Below, in pieces: positions 19,513-27,552 of a stretch of 64,000 nt of DNA; position 1 is the first letter of the stretch; every line of letters begins with the position of its first letter. The DNA lies in NCBI GenBank assembly GCA_905181935.1, contig CAJIZV010000003.1:446001-510000 (forward strand), in the 5' to 3' direction. The stretch comes from an uncultured Amylibacter sp. (GTDB lineage Bacteria > Pseudomonadota > Alphaproteobacteria > Rhodobacterales > Rhodobacteraceae). The notes below the pieces were generated by a model, which saw only the letters and a program-made list of their open reading frames with translations, did not search any database and was not told the origin of the DNA. A program made the position numbers and the translations under genes.

Positions 19513-20349
19513 TTAAGACTTTTCAGATTGCTTAATTATATTCCAAAAAGTATTCATCTCATCTAAATTGGATTGAGCTGGACTTTTACTAATCGCAGCA
19601 AGTTTTTGTTCCACGCCCTCGAAACGGTGTTTGAATTTTTCATTAGCTGCCCGTAATGCTTCTTCAGGATCAATTTTTAAGTGGCGAGCAAAATTTGCCA
19701 TTACAAACAGTAAATCGCCGTATTCTTCAACTTGAGCATCATATGATAAAAGTTCTCGAGCTTCGGCTAATTCTGCAATCTCTTCTGTAATTTTATCTGT
19801 AACACCTGATATGTCTGGCCAGTCAAAACCCACTCGTGCTGCACGATTTTGAAGTTTTACTGCACGAGTTAAGGCTGGTAGGTTTTTGGCGATTCCATCC
19901 AATGTTTTGGCTGGTCCATTAAGTTTACCTGATCGTTCACTTTCCTTGATTTTCTCCCAATCTGATATTTGTTGTGATGTTGTTTTGTATTGACTTGCTC
20001 CATCAAAAACATGTGGGTGCCTGCGTATCATTTTATCAGAAATATTTTTTACTACGCTCTCGAAAGTAAAATACCCATCTTCTGAGCCCATTTGTGTATA
20101 ATAAATGACTTGTAACAATAAATCCCCTAACTCACCTTCAAGCTCCTCCCAATTAGATTGATCAATGGCATCAGCGACTTCATAGGCTTCTTCTATTGTA
20201 TAAGATGCTATAGATTTATAAGTTTGCTGAATATCCCAAGGACAGCCAGTTTTTGGGTCTCTGAGTCGAGACATAATTTCTAGAAGCCGTGGAACACCAC
20301 CGTTAGGGTCATGGCATATATTTTGACTATCATTTTGTGCTTTTGTCAT
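19513..20349 (-). CDS. mazG: Nucleoside triphosphate pyrophosphohydrolase MazG
   Basis: A 278-residue all-alpha NTP pyrophosphatase that hydrolyses dNTP/NTP to NMP and PPi (house-cleaning, (p)ppGpp response). Two MazG domains are visible. The first has RLRDPKTGCPWDIQQTYKSI followed by EEAYEVADAI and ELGDLLLQVIYY (about residues 25-100). The second has VGFDWPDISGVTDKITEEIAELAEA and EEYGDLLFVMANFARHL (about 175-225). A longer reading frame reaches 20451 but would overlap the divergent M20 gene; start 20349 (MTKAQND) is preferred, with ATG 20355 also possible. The SD is weak. Confidence 0.92.
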   Translation of the reverse strand: MTKAQNDSQNICHDPNGGVPRLLEIMSRLRDPKTGCPWDIQQTYKSIASYTIEEAYEVADAIDQSNWEELEGELGDLLLQVIYYTQMGSEDGYFTFESVVKNISDKMIRRHPHVFDGASQYKTTSQQISDWEKIKESERSGKLNGPAKTLDGIAKNLPALTRAVKLQNRAARVGFDWPDISGVTDKITEEIAELAEARELLSYDAQVEEYGDLLFVMANFARHLKIDPEEALRAANEKFKHRFEGVEQKLAAISKSPAQSNLDEMNTFWNIIKQSEKS

Positions 20350-20394
20350 CTTCATCAATCTGGTTATCTGTAAAAAAAGGAGAATAGCAAAGCC

Positions 20395-21555
20395 ATGGCC
20401 GTTATCAACCGTATAGCTGATTATTTTGAAGAAATGAAAACTTGGCGCCATTATTTACACAGCCAACCTGAAACAGGTTTTGAGTGTCATGAAACTGCAG
20501 AATATGTCAAAAAACTACTTAGTGAATTTGGTGTAGATGAAATACAAACAGGCTGGGCTAAAACAGGCATTATTGCTGTGATTAATGGTAAAGGGGACGG
20601 AGGCACAATTGGATTGCGAGCTGATATGGATGCTTTGCCAATGTATGAACAAACTGGACTCGATTACGCTTCGCATAATGAAGGAGCAATGCACGCTTGT
20701 GGCCATGATGGGCACACTACAATGTTGTTGGGAGCAGCAAAGTATCTTTGTGAAACGCGTAATTTTTCAGGCCGAGTAGTGTTGATCTTCCAACCTGCTG
20801 AAGAGGCAGGTGGAGGCGCTGGAGTAATGGTTTCTGAGGGATTAATTGAAAAGTTTGAGATTGATAATGTTTATGCTCTACATAATTTACCTGGATTAGA
20901 TGCGGGAAAGTTTGAAACAACAGCTGGGCCACTTCTAGCATCTGTTGATGATTTTGAAATTACTGTAACTGGGCGCGGTGGGCATGCTGCACATCCAGAT
21001 CATACAATCGATCCTGTATTAGTAATAGTCAATATAGTGCAAGCTTTACAATCAATAGTTAGCAGAAATGTTGATCCATTGATGAGTGGTGTATTATCTG
21101 TAACGCAGATGAATGTTGGTAGCGCAAATAATGTAATTGCTCACACTGGTGAATTAATTGGTACAGTTCGCGCATTTCAGCCTGATATACGATCTATGAT
21201 GCTGGCACGTTTAAGTGAAATTGTTCACAATACATCCAAAGCTTTTGGGGCCACTGCTGAAATTCGATTTATTGACGGTTACCCTCCTACAATTAACCAT
21301 GGTGAAAACGTAAAATTTGCTGCCAGTATAGCTGCTGAATTAGTTGGTGATGAAAATGTTAGCGTTGATGCAACGCCAAGTATGGGAGCAGAAGACTTTG
21401 CATTCATTTTAGAGCGTTGCAAGGGTGCATATTTATATATTGGAAATGGGGATAGCGCTAAATTACATCATCAGTCTTTTGATTTTAACGATGAAATTAG
21501 CCCAATTGGTTCGAGCTATTTTGTTCGGTTAGTTGAGGGATCACAACCAATATAG
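20395..21555 (+). CDS. M20-family amidohydrolase (hippurate hydrolase-like)
   Basis: A 386-residue metallopeptidase-like amidohydrolase that cleaves an N-acyl amino acid or related amide. Metal-binding segments are GLRADMDALPMYE (about residues 76-88), HACGHDGHTTMLLGAAKYL (about 100-118), EEAGGGAGVMVSEG (about 138-151) and the C-terminal PSMGAEDFAFILE. The dimerisation domain is in the middle (about 185-300). It is the IAA-amino acid/hippurate hydrolase subgroup, whose substrates cannot be separated by sequence. The start has AAGGAG 13-18 bases upstream; it is divergent from mazG across 45 bases. Confidence 0.9.
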   Translation: MAVINRIADYFEEMKTWRHYLHSQPETGFECHETAEYVKKLLSEFGVDEIQTGWAKTGIIAVINGKGDGGTIGLRADMDALPMYEQTGLDYASHNEGAMHACGHDGHTTMLLGAAKYLCETRNFSGRVVLIFQPAEEAGGGAGVMVSEGLIEKFEIDNVYALHNLPGLDAGKFETTAGPLLASVDDFEITVTGRGGHAAHPDHTIDPVLVIVNIVQALQSIVSRNVDPLMSGVLSVTQMNVGSANNVIAHTGELIGTVRAFQPDIRSMMLARLSEIVHNTSKAFGATAEIRFIDGYPPTINHGENVKFAASIAAELVGDENVSVDATPSMGAEDFAFILERCKGAYLYIGNGDSAKLHHQSFDFNDEISPIGSSYFVRLVEGSQPI

Positions 21556-21616
21556 ACATAATTTATACTATAAAGCTGATGGTAATATTTTATATTTTAT
21601 ACTTTATGTGCATAAG

Positions 21617-22771
21617 CTATGTATTTGCACGCTCTAATGCTTGTTCCAAATCATCAATTAAATCACCAACATCCTCTATTCCAATCGAAAGGCGCAATAA
21701 ATTTTGGTTTACAGGGAAGTCACTTCCAGAGACTGTAGCACGGTGTTCTATTAAACTTTCTACACCACCTAAAGATGTTGCAGGGTAAAATACATTACAA
21801 TATCTTGCCACATTTATAGCAGTTTGTTGGGTGCCAGTGGTGATTATTGACATCATTCCACCAAACATACGCCCTGTTTGAGCTGCTTGAATAGCATGGC
21901 CAGGATGATTTGCTAGTCCTGGGTAAAGTACTTTTTTAACCAAAGGGTGTTGCTCAAAGTGATGCGCAATGCGGTTAGCATTTTGCGTTGATCGCTCATA
22001 CCTTAGGTAAAGTGTTCGCATCCCTCGAATTAGCAGAAATGCATCAAACGATTGTAAGACGGTACCTTGTAGTTTCCGGTTTAGTGCAATTGCTTCCCAA
22101 AACTCATCTTGATTACGAACTGATAAAGCTCCTGATGTTACATCCGAGTGGCCATTCAAGTATTTAGTTGCTGAGTGCATAGAAATGTCTGCGCCAAAAT
22201 CTAACGCTTTTGTGGCGCAGGGTGGTGTTGCTGTGCAGTCAGTTAACAGTTTTGCCCCATGCGCGTGGGCAATATCAGCGGCTTTGGAAATGTCTGTGAT
22301 AGCCCAGTCGGGATTATTTGGTGTTTCTGCCCATACAAGCTCAGTATCATTTTGGATTACACGGGCTAATTCTTCTGTGTTACCTGCTTCGTAGTATGAT
22401 ATCTGCAAACGATTTTTTCGTTCATAAGCTTGGAATTGATTTAATACACCATGGTACATTGCTCGTGGAATAACTACATGCGCATTCGGGTTTAGTGTAT
22501 CAATTACAGCTGTTGCCGCAGACATACCCGAAGAAAATAATAGTGTTTCTTTTGCTTCCTCGAGGTTAGAAATCATTGCTTCTGCATGAACTGTGGTTTC
22601 ATTGCCATCACGGCGATACCAATAAGGCTGTCGAACTTTATAATCTGCATCCCGCGCATATGTTGCAGTGGTCTGTATTGGGGGAATAATTGAACCAGTT
22701 TTAGGATCAAGATATCGCAAGGCTTGTGCAATACGAGTTTCTATTGAAAGTTTACTATTTTTGTTTGTCAT
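21617..22771 (-). CDS. Cys/Met metabolism PLP enzyme (trans-sulfuration family)
   Basis: A 384-residue pyridoxal-phosphate enzyme of the cystathionine beta/gamma-lyase and cystathionine gamma-synthase family. Landmarks are YWYRRDGNETTVHAEAMISNLEE, LFSSGMSAATAVI, AETPNNPDW, and SMHSATKYLNGHSDVTSGAL near residue 200, which holds the Schiff-base lysine. Overall similarity to MetC-type beta-lyases or MetB cannot be resolved without alignment. Start 22771 is preferred over the ATG at 22804 because GGGGAC lies 7-12 bases upstream. No met genes are adjacent. Confidence 0.85.
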   Translation of the reverse strand: MTNKNSKLSIETRIAQALRYLDPKTGSIIPPIQTTATYARDADYKVRQPYWYRRDGNETTVHAEAMISNLEEAKETLLFSSGMSAATAVIDTLNPNAHVVIPRAMYHGVLNQFQAYERKNRLQISYYEAGNTEELARVIQNDTELVWAETPNNPDWAITDISKAADIAHAHGAKLLTDCTATPPCATKALDFGADISMHSATKYLNGHSDVTSGALSVRNQDEFWEAIALNRKLQGTVLQSFDAFLLIRGMRTLYLRYERSTQNANRIAHHFEQHPLVKKVLYPGLANHPGHAIQAAQTGRMFGGMMSIITTGTQQTAINVARYCNVFYPATSLGGVESLIEHRATVSGSDFPVNQNLLRLSIGIEDVGDLIDDLEQALERANT

Positions 22772-22867
22772 ATTTGTCCCCTTTTCATATATTAAAAACG
22801 GCAATATATGTTTATATTTTGGTTATTTTTTTGCGCAAAAAATCAAATTTTATAAAATAGTTAATTA

Positions 22868-24283
22868 TTATAATCCTAAAGCACGATAGCTGTCTGCTAC
22901 TTTGGTTATAGCTAAGACATAAGCCGCCGTGCGTAGGCTATCTATATTATCATTAGAGCGCCATGTCTTATGCATCTGTTGATAAGTAGTACACATGGTA
23001 TCCTCCAAGCCTGAACGAACTAACTCTAATTCGCCAGCACCTTGGAAAAATTTCGTCTTGAAATTGTCTGAAACGGGCTTACCTACTAGGCGCTCCATTT
23101 CCTCGATCAGCATGTGATTTGATGTTGCCTGCTGACGGCGCTGCATGCGCCCAAATCTAATATGTGATAAGTTTTTTACCCATTCAAAATAAGAAACCGT
23201 CACTCCACCAGCGTTGGCATACATATCAGGTATAATAACTGTTCCTGAGGCGTTAATAATTTCATCAGCGCCAGCTGTTACTGGACCATTTGCAGCCTCA
23301 ATGATTACATTTGCTTTTATTCTTTTAGCATTAGATAAATTTATGACGCCTTCCATTGCCGCTGGTATTAAAATATTACAATCTTTTTCTAAAACACTTG
23401 GTCCATTGCTAGTATATTCAGCATCTAAAAATCCTTTGACGCCACCCGTTTTTTGTAGATGCAATTGTAAATCATTAATATTTATACCGTCATCATTTAC
23501 TACAGCCCCATCACGTTCAATAACAGCTGTAATCTTGCAACCATCTTCAGTTGAAAGAAAATGCGCAGCATGATAACCCACATTGCCTAAGCCTTGTACT
23601 ACAACAGATTTACCATTTAGTGATCCAGACAAACCTGAAGTTTTTACATCATCTGTATGACGAAAAAATTCCTGAAGAGCGTATTGGACACCGCGACCAG
23701 TTGCTTCAACACGTCCAATAATACCTCCTTTGTTTAACGGTTTCCCTGTCACACAGGCATCTGCATTAATTTCGGAAGTATTCATGCGACGAAACTGATC
23801 TGCGATCCAAGCCATTTCTCGTTCGCCTGTACCCATGTCTGGAGCGGGTACGTTTTGAGATGGGTGAATTAGGTCGCGCTTAATTAATTCATATGCAAAT
23901 CGACGTGTAATTTTTTCAAGCTCATCTGGCTCCCACTTATTTGGATCAATGTGCAAACCACCCTTTGAACCGCCAAAAGGCGCTTCAACCAGCGCACATT
24001 TATAGGTCATGAGGGCTGCTAAAGCTTCAACTTCGTCTTGATTAACAGATGTGGAGAATCTAATTCCACCCTTAACAGGCTCTTTGTGCTCAGAATGTAC
24101 AGATCGATAGCCTGTAAATGTGTGAATATCGCCACGCAGTTTAACTCCAAAACGAACAGTATATGTGGAGTTGCAAACTTTTATTTTACTAGCTAACCCT
24201 GGGGATATATCCATCAAGCTAATAGCTTTATCGAACATCATATTAACTGATTCACGAAAAGTTGGTTCTATGCGCGTATTCAT
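22868..24283 (-). CDS. Glutamate dehydrogenase (Glu/Leu/Phe/Val dehydrogenase family)
   Basis: A 471-residue NAD(P)-dependent amino acid dehydrogenase, most likely interconverting glutamate and 2-oxoglutarate plus ammonium. GYRSVHSEHKEPVKGGIRF (about residues 58-76) and the catalytic ALVEAPFGGSKGGLHIDP (about 98-115) are the substrate site. The Rossmann motif VVVQGLGNVGYHAAHFL is near residue 225. EAANGPVTAGADEII follows near residue 335. The start has AAAGGAATT just upstream. It follows gpt on the same strand after 191 bases in which only a weak 16-base AT palindrome (24453-24468) is seen. Confidence 0.92.
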   Translation of the reverse strand: MNTRIEPTFRESVNMMFDKAISLMDISPGLASKIKVCNSTYTVRFGVKLRGDIHTFTGYRSVHSEHKEPVKGGIRFSTSVNQDEVEALAALMTYKCALVEAPFGGSKGGLHIDPNKWEPDELEKITRRFAYELIKRDLIHPSQNVPAPDMGTGEREMAWIADQFRRMNTSEINADACVTGKPLNKGGIIGRVEATGRGVQYALQEFFRHTDDVKTSGLSGSLNGKSVVVQGLGNVGYHAAHFLSTEDGCKITAVIERDGAVVNDDGININDLQLHLQKTGGVKGFLDAEYTSNGPSVLEKDCNILIPAAMEGVINLSNAKRIKANVIIEAANGPVTAGADEIINASGTVIIPDMYANAGGVTVSYFEWVKNLSHIRFGRMQRRQQATSNHMLIEEMERLVGKPVSDNFKTKFFQGAGELELVRSGLEDTMCTTYQQMHKTWRSNDNIDSLRTAAYVLAITKVADSYRALGL

Positions 24284-24474
24284 TTTAATTCCTTTTGAGG
24301 GTTAAGATCAAATTTTACTATAGTTTTTAGTAAACTAGATTAGAATTTTTGGTAAAGAAATTAGTAATGTCAACTATTGGTATTATTGTCATAATTAAAG
24401 ATCTTTTGTCTTTTAAAAGTTCATAAAAGGGCAAATATCCTAACTGGTTAATGTATTTTATAAAATACTTTCGC

Positions 24475-24975
24475 CTAAGCTCCTCTAAATGGTTCAACGT
24501 ATTGCAAAGCCATATCCCAAGGAAAGAAAATCCAGGTATCTTGACTGACCTCAGTAATAAAGGTGTCCACCATCGGATGGCCTTTAGGTTTGGCATACAC
24601 GGTGGCAAAGTGGGCTTTAGGATACATTTGACGCACAATTTCTAATGTACGCCCAGAATCTACTAAGTCATCTATAATTAGAACACCTTGACCATCTCCA
24701 ACAAGCTCAGCGTCGGGAGACTTTAACACTTTTGCATCTGATTGAGATTGATGGTCATAAGATTTAACTGAGATTGTATCAACAACACGTATATCTAATT
24801 CACGTGCAACAATCATTGCTGGTGCCATGCCACCGCGCGTGATGCCAATAACTGCCTTCCAATTACCAGCATCTGGACCTTTTCCATCCAAACGCCAAGC
24901 TAATGCTCTGCTGTCTCGATGCAATTGGTCCCAACTTACGTGAAATCCTTTTTCGTGTGGTAGTTGATTTGTCAT
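24475..24975 (-). CDS. gpt: Xanthine-guanine phosphoribosyltransferase
   Basis: A 166-residue purine salvage enzyme making XMP/GMP from base and PRPP. The start [21 protein letters not shown] is typical of the proteobacterial Gpt. [18 protein letters not shown] (about residues 43-60) is the flexible-loop region, and [20 protein letters not shown] (about 97-116) is the PRPP signature. Length is normal. The ATG overlaps the fabI stop (bases 24972-24975, ATGA type), so it is the second gene of a fabI-gpt unit. Confidence 0.93.
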   Translation of the reverse strand: MTNQLPHEKGFHVSWDQLHRDSRALAWRLDGKGPDAGNWKAVIGITRGGMAPAMIVARELDIRVVDTISVKSYDHQSQSDAKVLKSPDAELVGDGQGVLIIDDLVDSGRTLEIVRQMYPKAHFATVYAKPKGHPMVDTFITEVSQDTWIFFPWDMALQYVEPFRGA

Positions 24976-25787
24976 TCTTTGCGCCCTGTTACTACATCTA
25001 TATCTGGAGCATCTACTGCCTTCATACCAACCACATGATAACCTGCATCTACGTGTAGGTTTTCACCAGTGACGCCTGATGAAAGATCAGATAATAAATA
25101 CATGGCTGACTTTCCTACATCGTCAATATTTATGTTGCGCCGTAAAGGTGAATTTAATTCATTCCATTTTAGGATGTAGCGAAAATCGCCAATACCAGAT
25201 GCGGCTAAAGTTTTTACAGGACCTGCAGAAATAGCATTCACGCGAATCCCATCTTTTCCTAAATCTTCCGCCAAATATTTAACTGAAGCTTCAAGTGCTG
25301 CTTTTGCTACGCCCATTACATTATAGTGTGGCATAACTTGTTCTGCACCATAATATGTTAATGTTAGCATTGAGCCACCTTCGTTCATCATCTTTTCGGC
25401 GCGTTGAGCCACTGCTGTAAATGAATATACTGAAATATCCATGGTCATTCGAAAGTTTTCTGCACTTGTTTCTACGTATCGGCCACGCAATTCATTCTTA
25501 TCAGAAAACCCAATAGCATGAACAACAAAATCAATTTTACCCCACTTTGCTTCTAACGCTGCAAATAGTGCATCCATGGATGCTGAATCGGTAACATCAC
25601 ATTCTAAAACTGTGTCACATCCAATACTTTCTGCTAATGGGCCTACACGTTTTTTTAAAGCGTCGCCCTGATAAGAAAATGCCATCTCAGCGCCTTGCTC
25701 ATGACATGCTTTTGCAATGCCCCAAGCCATAGACTGTTTATTAGCAACACCCATAATCAGTCCGCGTTTTCCGTCCATAATGCCCAT
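24972..25787 (-). CDS. fabI: Enoyl-[acyl-carrier-protein] reductase (NADH)
   Basis: A 271-residue short-chain dehydrogenase that completes each fatty acid elongation cycle. The start [27 protein letters not shown] is the FabI cofactor-binding signature. The catalytic Y-x6-K pair is in [12 protein letters not shown], and the second Tyr is in [28 protein letters not shown] (about residues 191-204) is the substrate-loop. The RBS is a weak GGGG run about 8 bases upstream. It overlaps gpt and diverges from pdxH across 142 bases. Confidence 0.96.
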   Translation of the reverse strand: MGIMDGKRGLIMGVANKQSMAWGIAKACHEQGAEMAFSYQGDALKKRVGPLAESIGCDTVLECDVTDSASMDALFAALEAKWGKIDFVVHAIGFSDKNELRGRYVETSAENFRMTMDISVYSFTAVAQRAEKMMNEGGSMLTLTYYGAEQVMPHYNVMGVAKAALEASVKYLAEDLGKDGIRVNAISAGPVKTLAASGIGDFRYILKWNELNSPLRRNINIDDVGKSAMYLLSDLSSGVTGENLHVDAGYHVVGMKAVDAPDIDVVTGRKE

Positions 25788-25929
25788 GATAATTCCCCAA
25801 TGGATTTAAATAATTACTTATGAATAGAACAAGGGCGCGTGAGCTTCAAGAAAAAGGGTGAATTAGGATGCATTTACTTGCCCTCAGTTATATTGGCGTT
25901 ATCTTACTTTCAAACAATGGTGGAAAATT

Positions 25930-26532
25930 ATGGATAGGTCAGGAATATTTGCAGGTGAAAACCCTTTTGAGATTGCTAACAATTGGTTAGATCTGGCAAA
26001 GAATTCGGAGCCAAATGATCCTAATGCAATAGCTTTGGCTACGGTTGACGACTGTGGTTTGCCAAATGTAAGAATGGTATTGCTTAAAGAAATAGAGCAA
26101 GATGCTTTTATTTTTTATACAAATTACGATAGTAAAAAAGGGCGGGAATTGATTGCTTCAGGCCAAGTAGCATTTGTGTTGCACTGGAAATCTCTAGGTA
26201 GGCAAATTCGGGTGCGTGGAAGTGTTGAAAAAGTTGAAGGTAGTCAAGCTAATGCTTATTTTGATAGTCGCTCACCTCAAAGTAGAGTGGGTGCAATTGC
26301 ATCGCGCCAATCTCAAATTATTAAAGATCGTTCCGTTCTTCAAGGCTGGTATGACAATGCTTTGTTAGAAAATGGCCCTACTCCCAAACGCCCTACTTTT
26401 TGGGGTGGGTTTCGCATTTATCCAACTGAAATTGAATTTTGGGCAGATGGAGAATCGCGCCTACACGATAGATTTAGGTGGATACGCAAACTTAGAGATT
26501 CGGACTGGACTATTGATCGGCTAAGCCCATAA
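25930..26532 (+). CDS. pdxH: Pyridoxamine/pyridoxine 5'-phosphate oxidase
   Basis: A 200-residue FMN enzyme that oxidises PNP/PMP to PLP. The FMN/PLP-binding segments are [20 protein letters not shown] (about residues 37-56), [28 protein letters not shown] (about 87-101), and the C-terminal DRFRWIRK...WTIDRLSP with the conserved Arg-Leu-P end. The start has TGGAAAATT upstream with weak SD. Its stop overlaps the DUF192 start by one base (TAATG). Confidence 0.96.
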   Translation: MDRSGIFAGENPFEIANNWLDLAKNSEPNDPNAIALATVDDCGLPNVRMVLLKEIEQDAFIFYTNYDSKKGRELIASGQVAFVLHWKSLGRQIRVRGSVEKVEGSQANAYFDSRSPQSRVGAIASRQSQIIKDRSVLQGWYDNALLENGPTPKRPTFWGGFRIYPTEIEFWADGESRLHDRFRWIRKLRDSDWTIDRLSP

Positions 26533-26999
26533 TGAAAATTATAATAATTTTTTTTGGAATATTTATCATGGCGCCCAGTATTGCCTTGGCTGATATCTGT
26601 TCGAAATCAAATATAGATTTACGTTGGAGCGGTGGATCTGCCAAGTTTAGCGTTGAGCTTGCTGATAATGAAGCTAAACGAGCACAAGGGCTTATGTTTC
26701 GTAAAACATTAGGTAAATTTTCAGGAATGATTTTTGTATACCCCAGTGAACAATCCGTTAACTTTTGGATGCGCAATACACTGATCCCATTAGATATACT
26801 ATTTTTTGATTCCAAAGGCACCTTAAAAAAAATTCATCAAAATGCGCAACCATTGGATTTGTCTAGTCTCTTTGGTGGCGATGGAATTCAATATGTTCTT
26901 GAAATAAATGGAGGCATGGTAGCAAAGTTAGGAATTAATGAAGATACTGAAATGCGATACCCACTGGTTGAGAATGAACATGCTGTTTGGAAGTGTTAA
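26532..26999 (+). CDS. DUF192 family exported protein
   Basis: A 155-residue secreted protein. A signal peptide (IIIIFFGIFIMAPSIALA, about residues 3-20) precedes the DUF192 domain: FSVELADNEAKRAQGLMFRKTL, GMIFVYPSEQSVNFWMRNTLIPLDILFFD (about 75-103), then YVLEINGGMVAKLGI. The family is widespread with no fixed function; structures show a small beta-barrel. The one-base overlap with pdxH suggests co-translation rather than a shared pathway. Confidence 0.88.
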   Translation: MKIIIIFFGIFIMAPSIALADICSKSNIDLRWSGGSAKFSVELADNEAKRAQGLMFRKTLGKFSGMIFVYPSEQSVNFWMRNTLIPLDILFFDSKGTLKKIHQNAQPLDLSSLFGGDGIQYVLEINGGMVAKLGINEDTEMRYPLVENEHAVWKC

Positions 27000-27072
27000 T
27001 TTCTTTTTTTGGCGTGATCATGCATTTTAGGGCTTTCCATTGCTGAACTAGTTTTGTAAACCGCGCATCAGT

Positions 27073-27149
27073 CGGGGCGTGGCGCAGTCTGGTAGCGCAC
27101 TTGTTTTGGGTACAAGGGGTCGTTGGTTCGAATCCAGCCGTCCCGACCA
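27073..27149 (+). tRNA. tRNA-Pro (UGG anticodon)
   Basis: The cloverleaf is complete with CCA encoded. The acceptor CGGGGCG pairs with CGTCCCG (one G-U). The anticodon stem CTTGT/ACAAG encloses the loop TTTGGGT, giving anticodon TGG. The T-arm is GTTGGTTCGAATCCAGC. A terminator hairpin follows 21 bases later. Confidence 0.97.
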
Positions 27150-27170
27150 GTTTTACAGAAACTTTAAATT

Positions 27171-27195
27171 AAATCGCCAAGTGGCGATTTTTTTT
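27171..27195 (+). terminator. Rho-independent terminator of tRNA-Pro
   Basis: AAATCGCC (27171-27178), loop AAGT, and GGCGATTT (27183-27190) run into a T tract. Confidence 0.88.
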
Positions 27196-27318
27196 ATTAT
27201 TAATGTCATTAATATTTTTAAATATTGATTTTTACCTCAAATTTGTGCTTAATATTTGCTATCTATCGATTAAATATAAATTATTTTAGCATTCTAATTA
27301 TGTAGCTTTAAATTTTAG

Positions 27319-27327
27319 TTATCCACA
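27319..27327 (+). promoter_or_regulatory. Consensus DnaA box upstream of nrdJ
   Basis: TTATCCACA is a perfect 9-base DnaA box, 225 bases before nrdJ. It is a single copy with no nearby cluster, so an origin is unlikely. DnaA control of ribonucleotide reductase genes is known from E. coli nrdAB. Confidence 0.55.
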
Positions 27328-27400
27328 GGCTCCTTAGTATGTTGCGTCAACTAGAAAATGTACAAAAAATCAAAATAAAGTCGTTGACCGAGAGGCTTAG

Positions 27401-27447
27401 ATGATACAGTTTGTGCCTTAGGTTAGACAGGGCACTACATCTAGTGC
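27401..27447 (+). promoter_or_regulatory. Probable NrdR-box pair of nrdJ
   Basis: GCACTACATCTAGTGC (27432-27447) is a 16-base palindrome close to the NrdR consensus acaCwAtATaTwGtgt. A weaker 16-mer, ATGATACAGTTTGTGC (27401-27416), begins 31 bases earlier, the spacing of known NrdR box pairs. A possible -35 TTGACC lies at 27384-27389, so bound NrdR would cover the promoter. Confidence 0.6.
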
Positions 27448-27552
27448 TAGGCAATATTTTAAGATAAAGTATCAATATGGGTTGAAATACTTAATAAAAT
27501 AGAGTCAAAATTTATGACCAAAGAGGCAGTAATTTAAAAAAATGAGGCAAAC

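Noticed and set aside
22185..22394. Antisense reading frames within housekeeping genes such as the trans-sulfuration enzyme
   Set aside because: They are frame shadows of confidently identified genes, without SD or domain support.
24453..24468. 16-base palindrome GTATTTTATAAAATAC after gpt
   Set aside because: It is made almost only of A and T in an AT-rich gap, has no T tract, and is likely chance; kept only as a remark.
24327..24638. 103-residue minus-strand frame overlapping the gpt 3' end
   Set aside because: It lies mostly in another frame of gpt and shows no family features.
27319..27327. Replication origin near nrdJ
   Set aside because: There is only one DnaA box and no dnaA/dnaN, repeat cluster or AT-unwinding element beside it.
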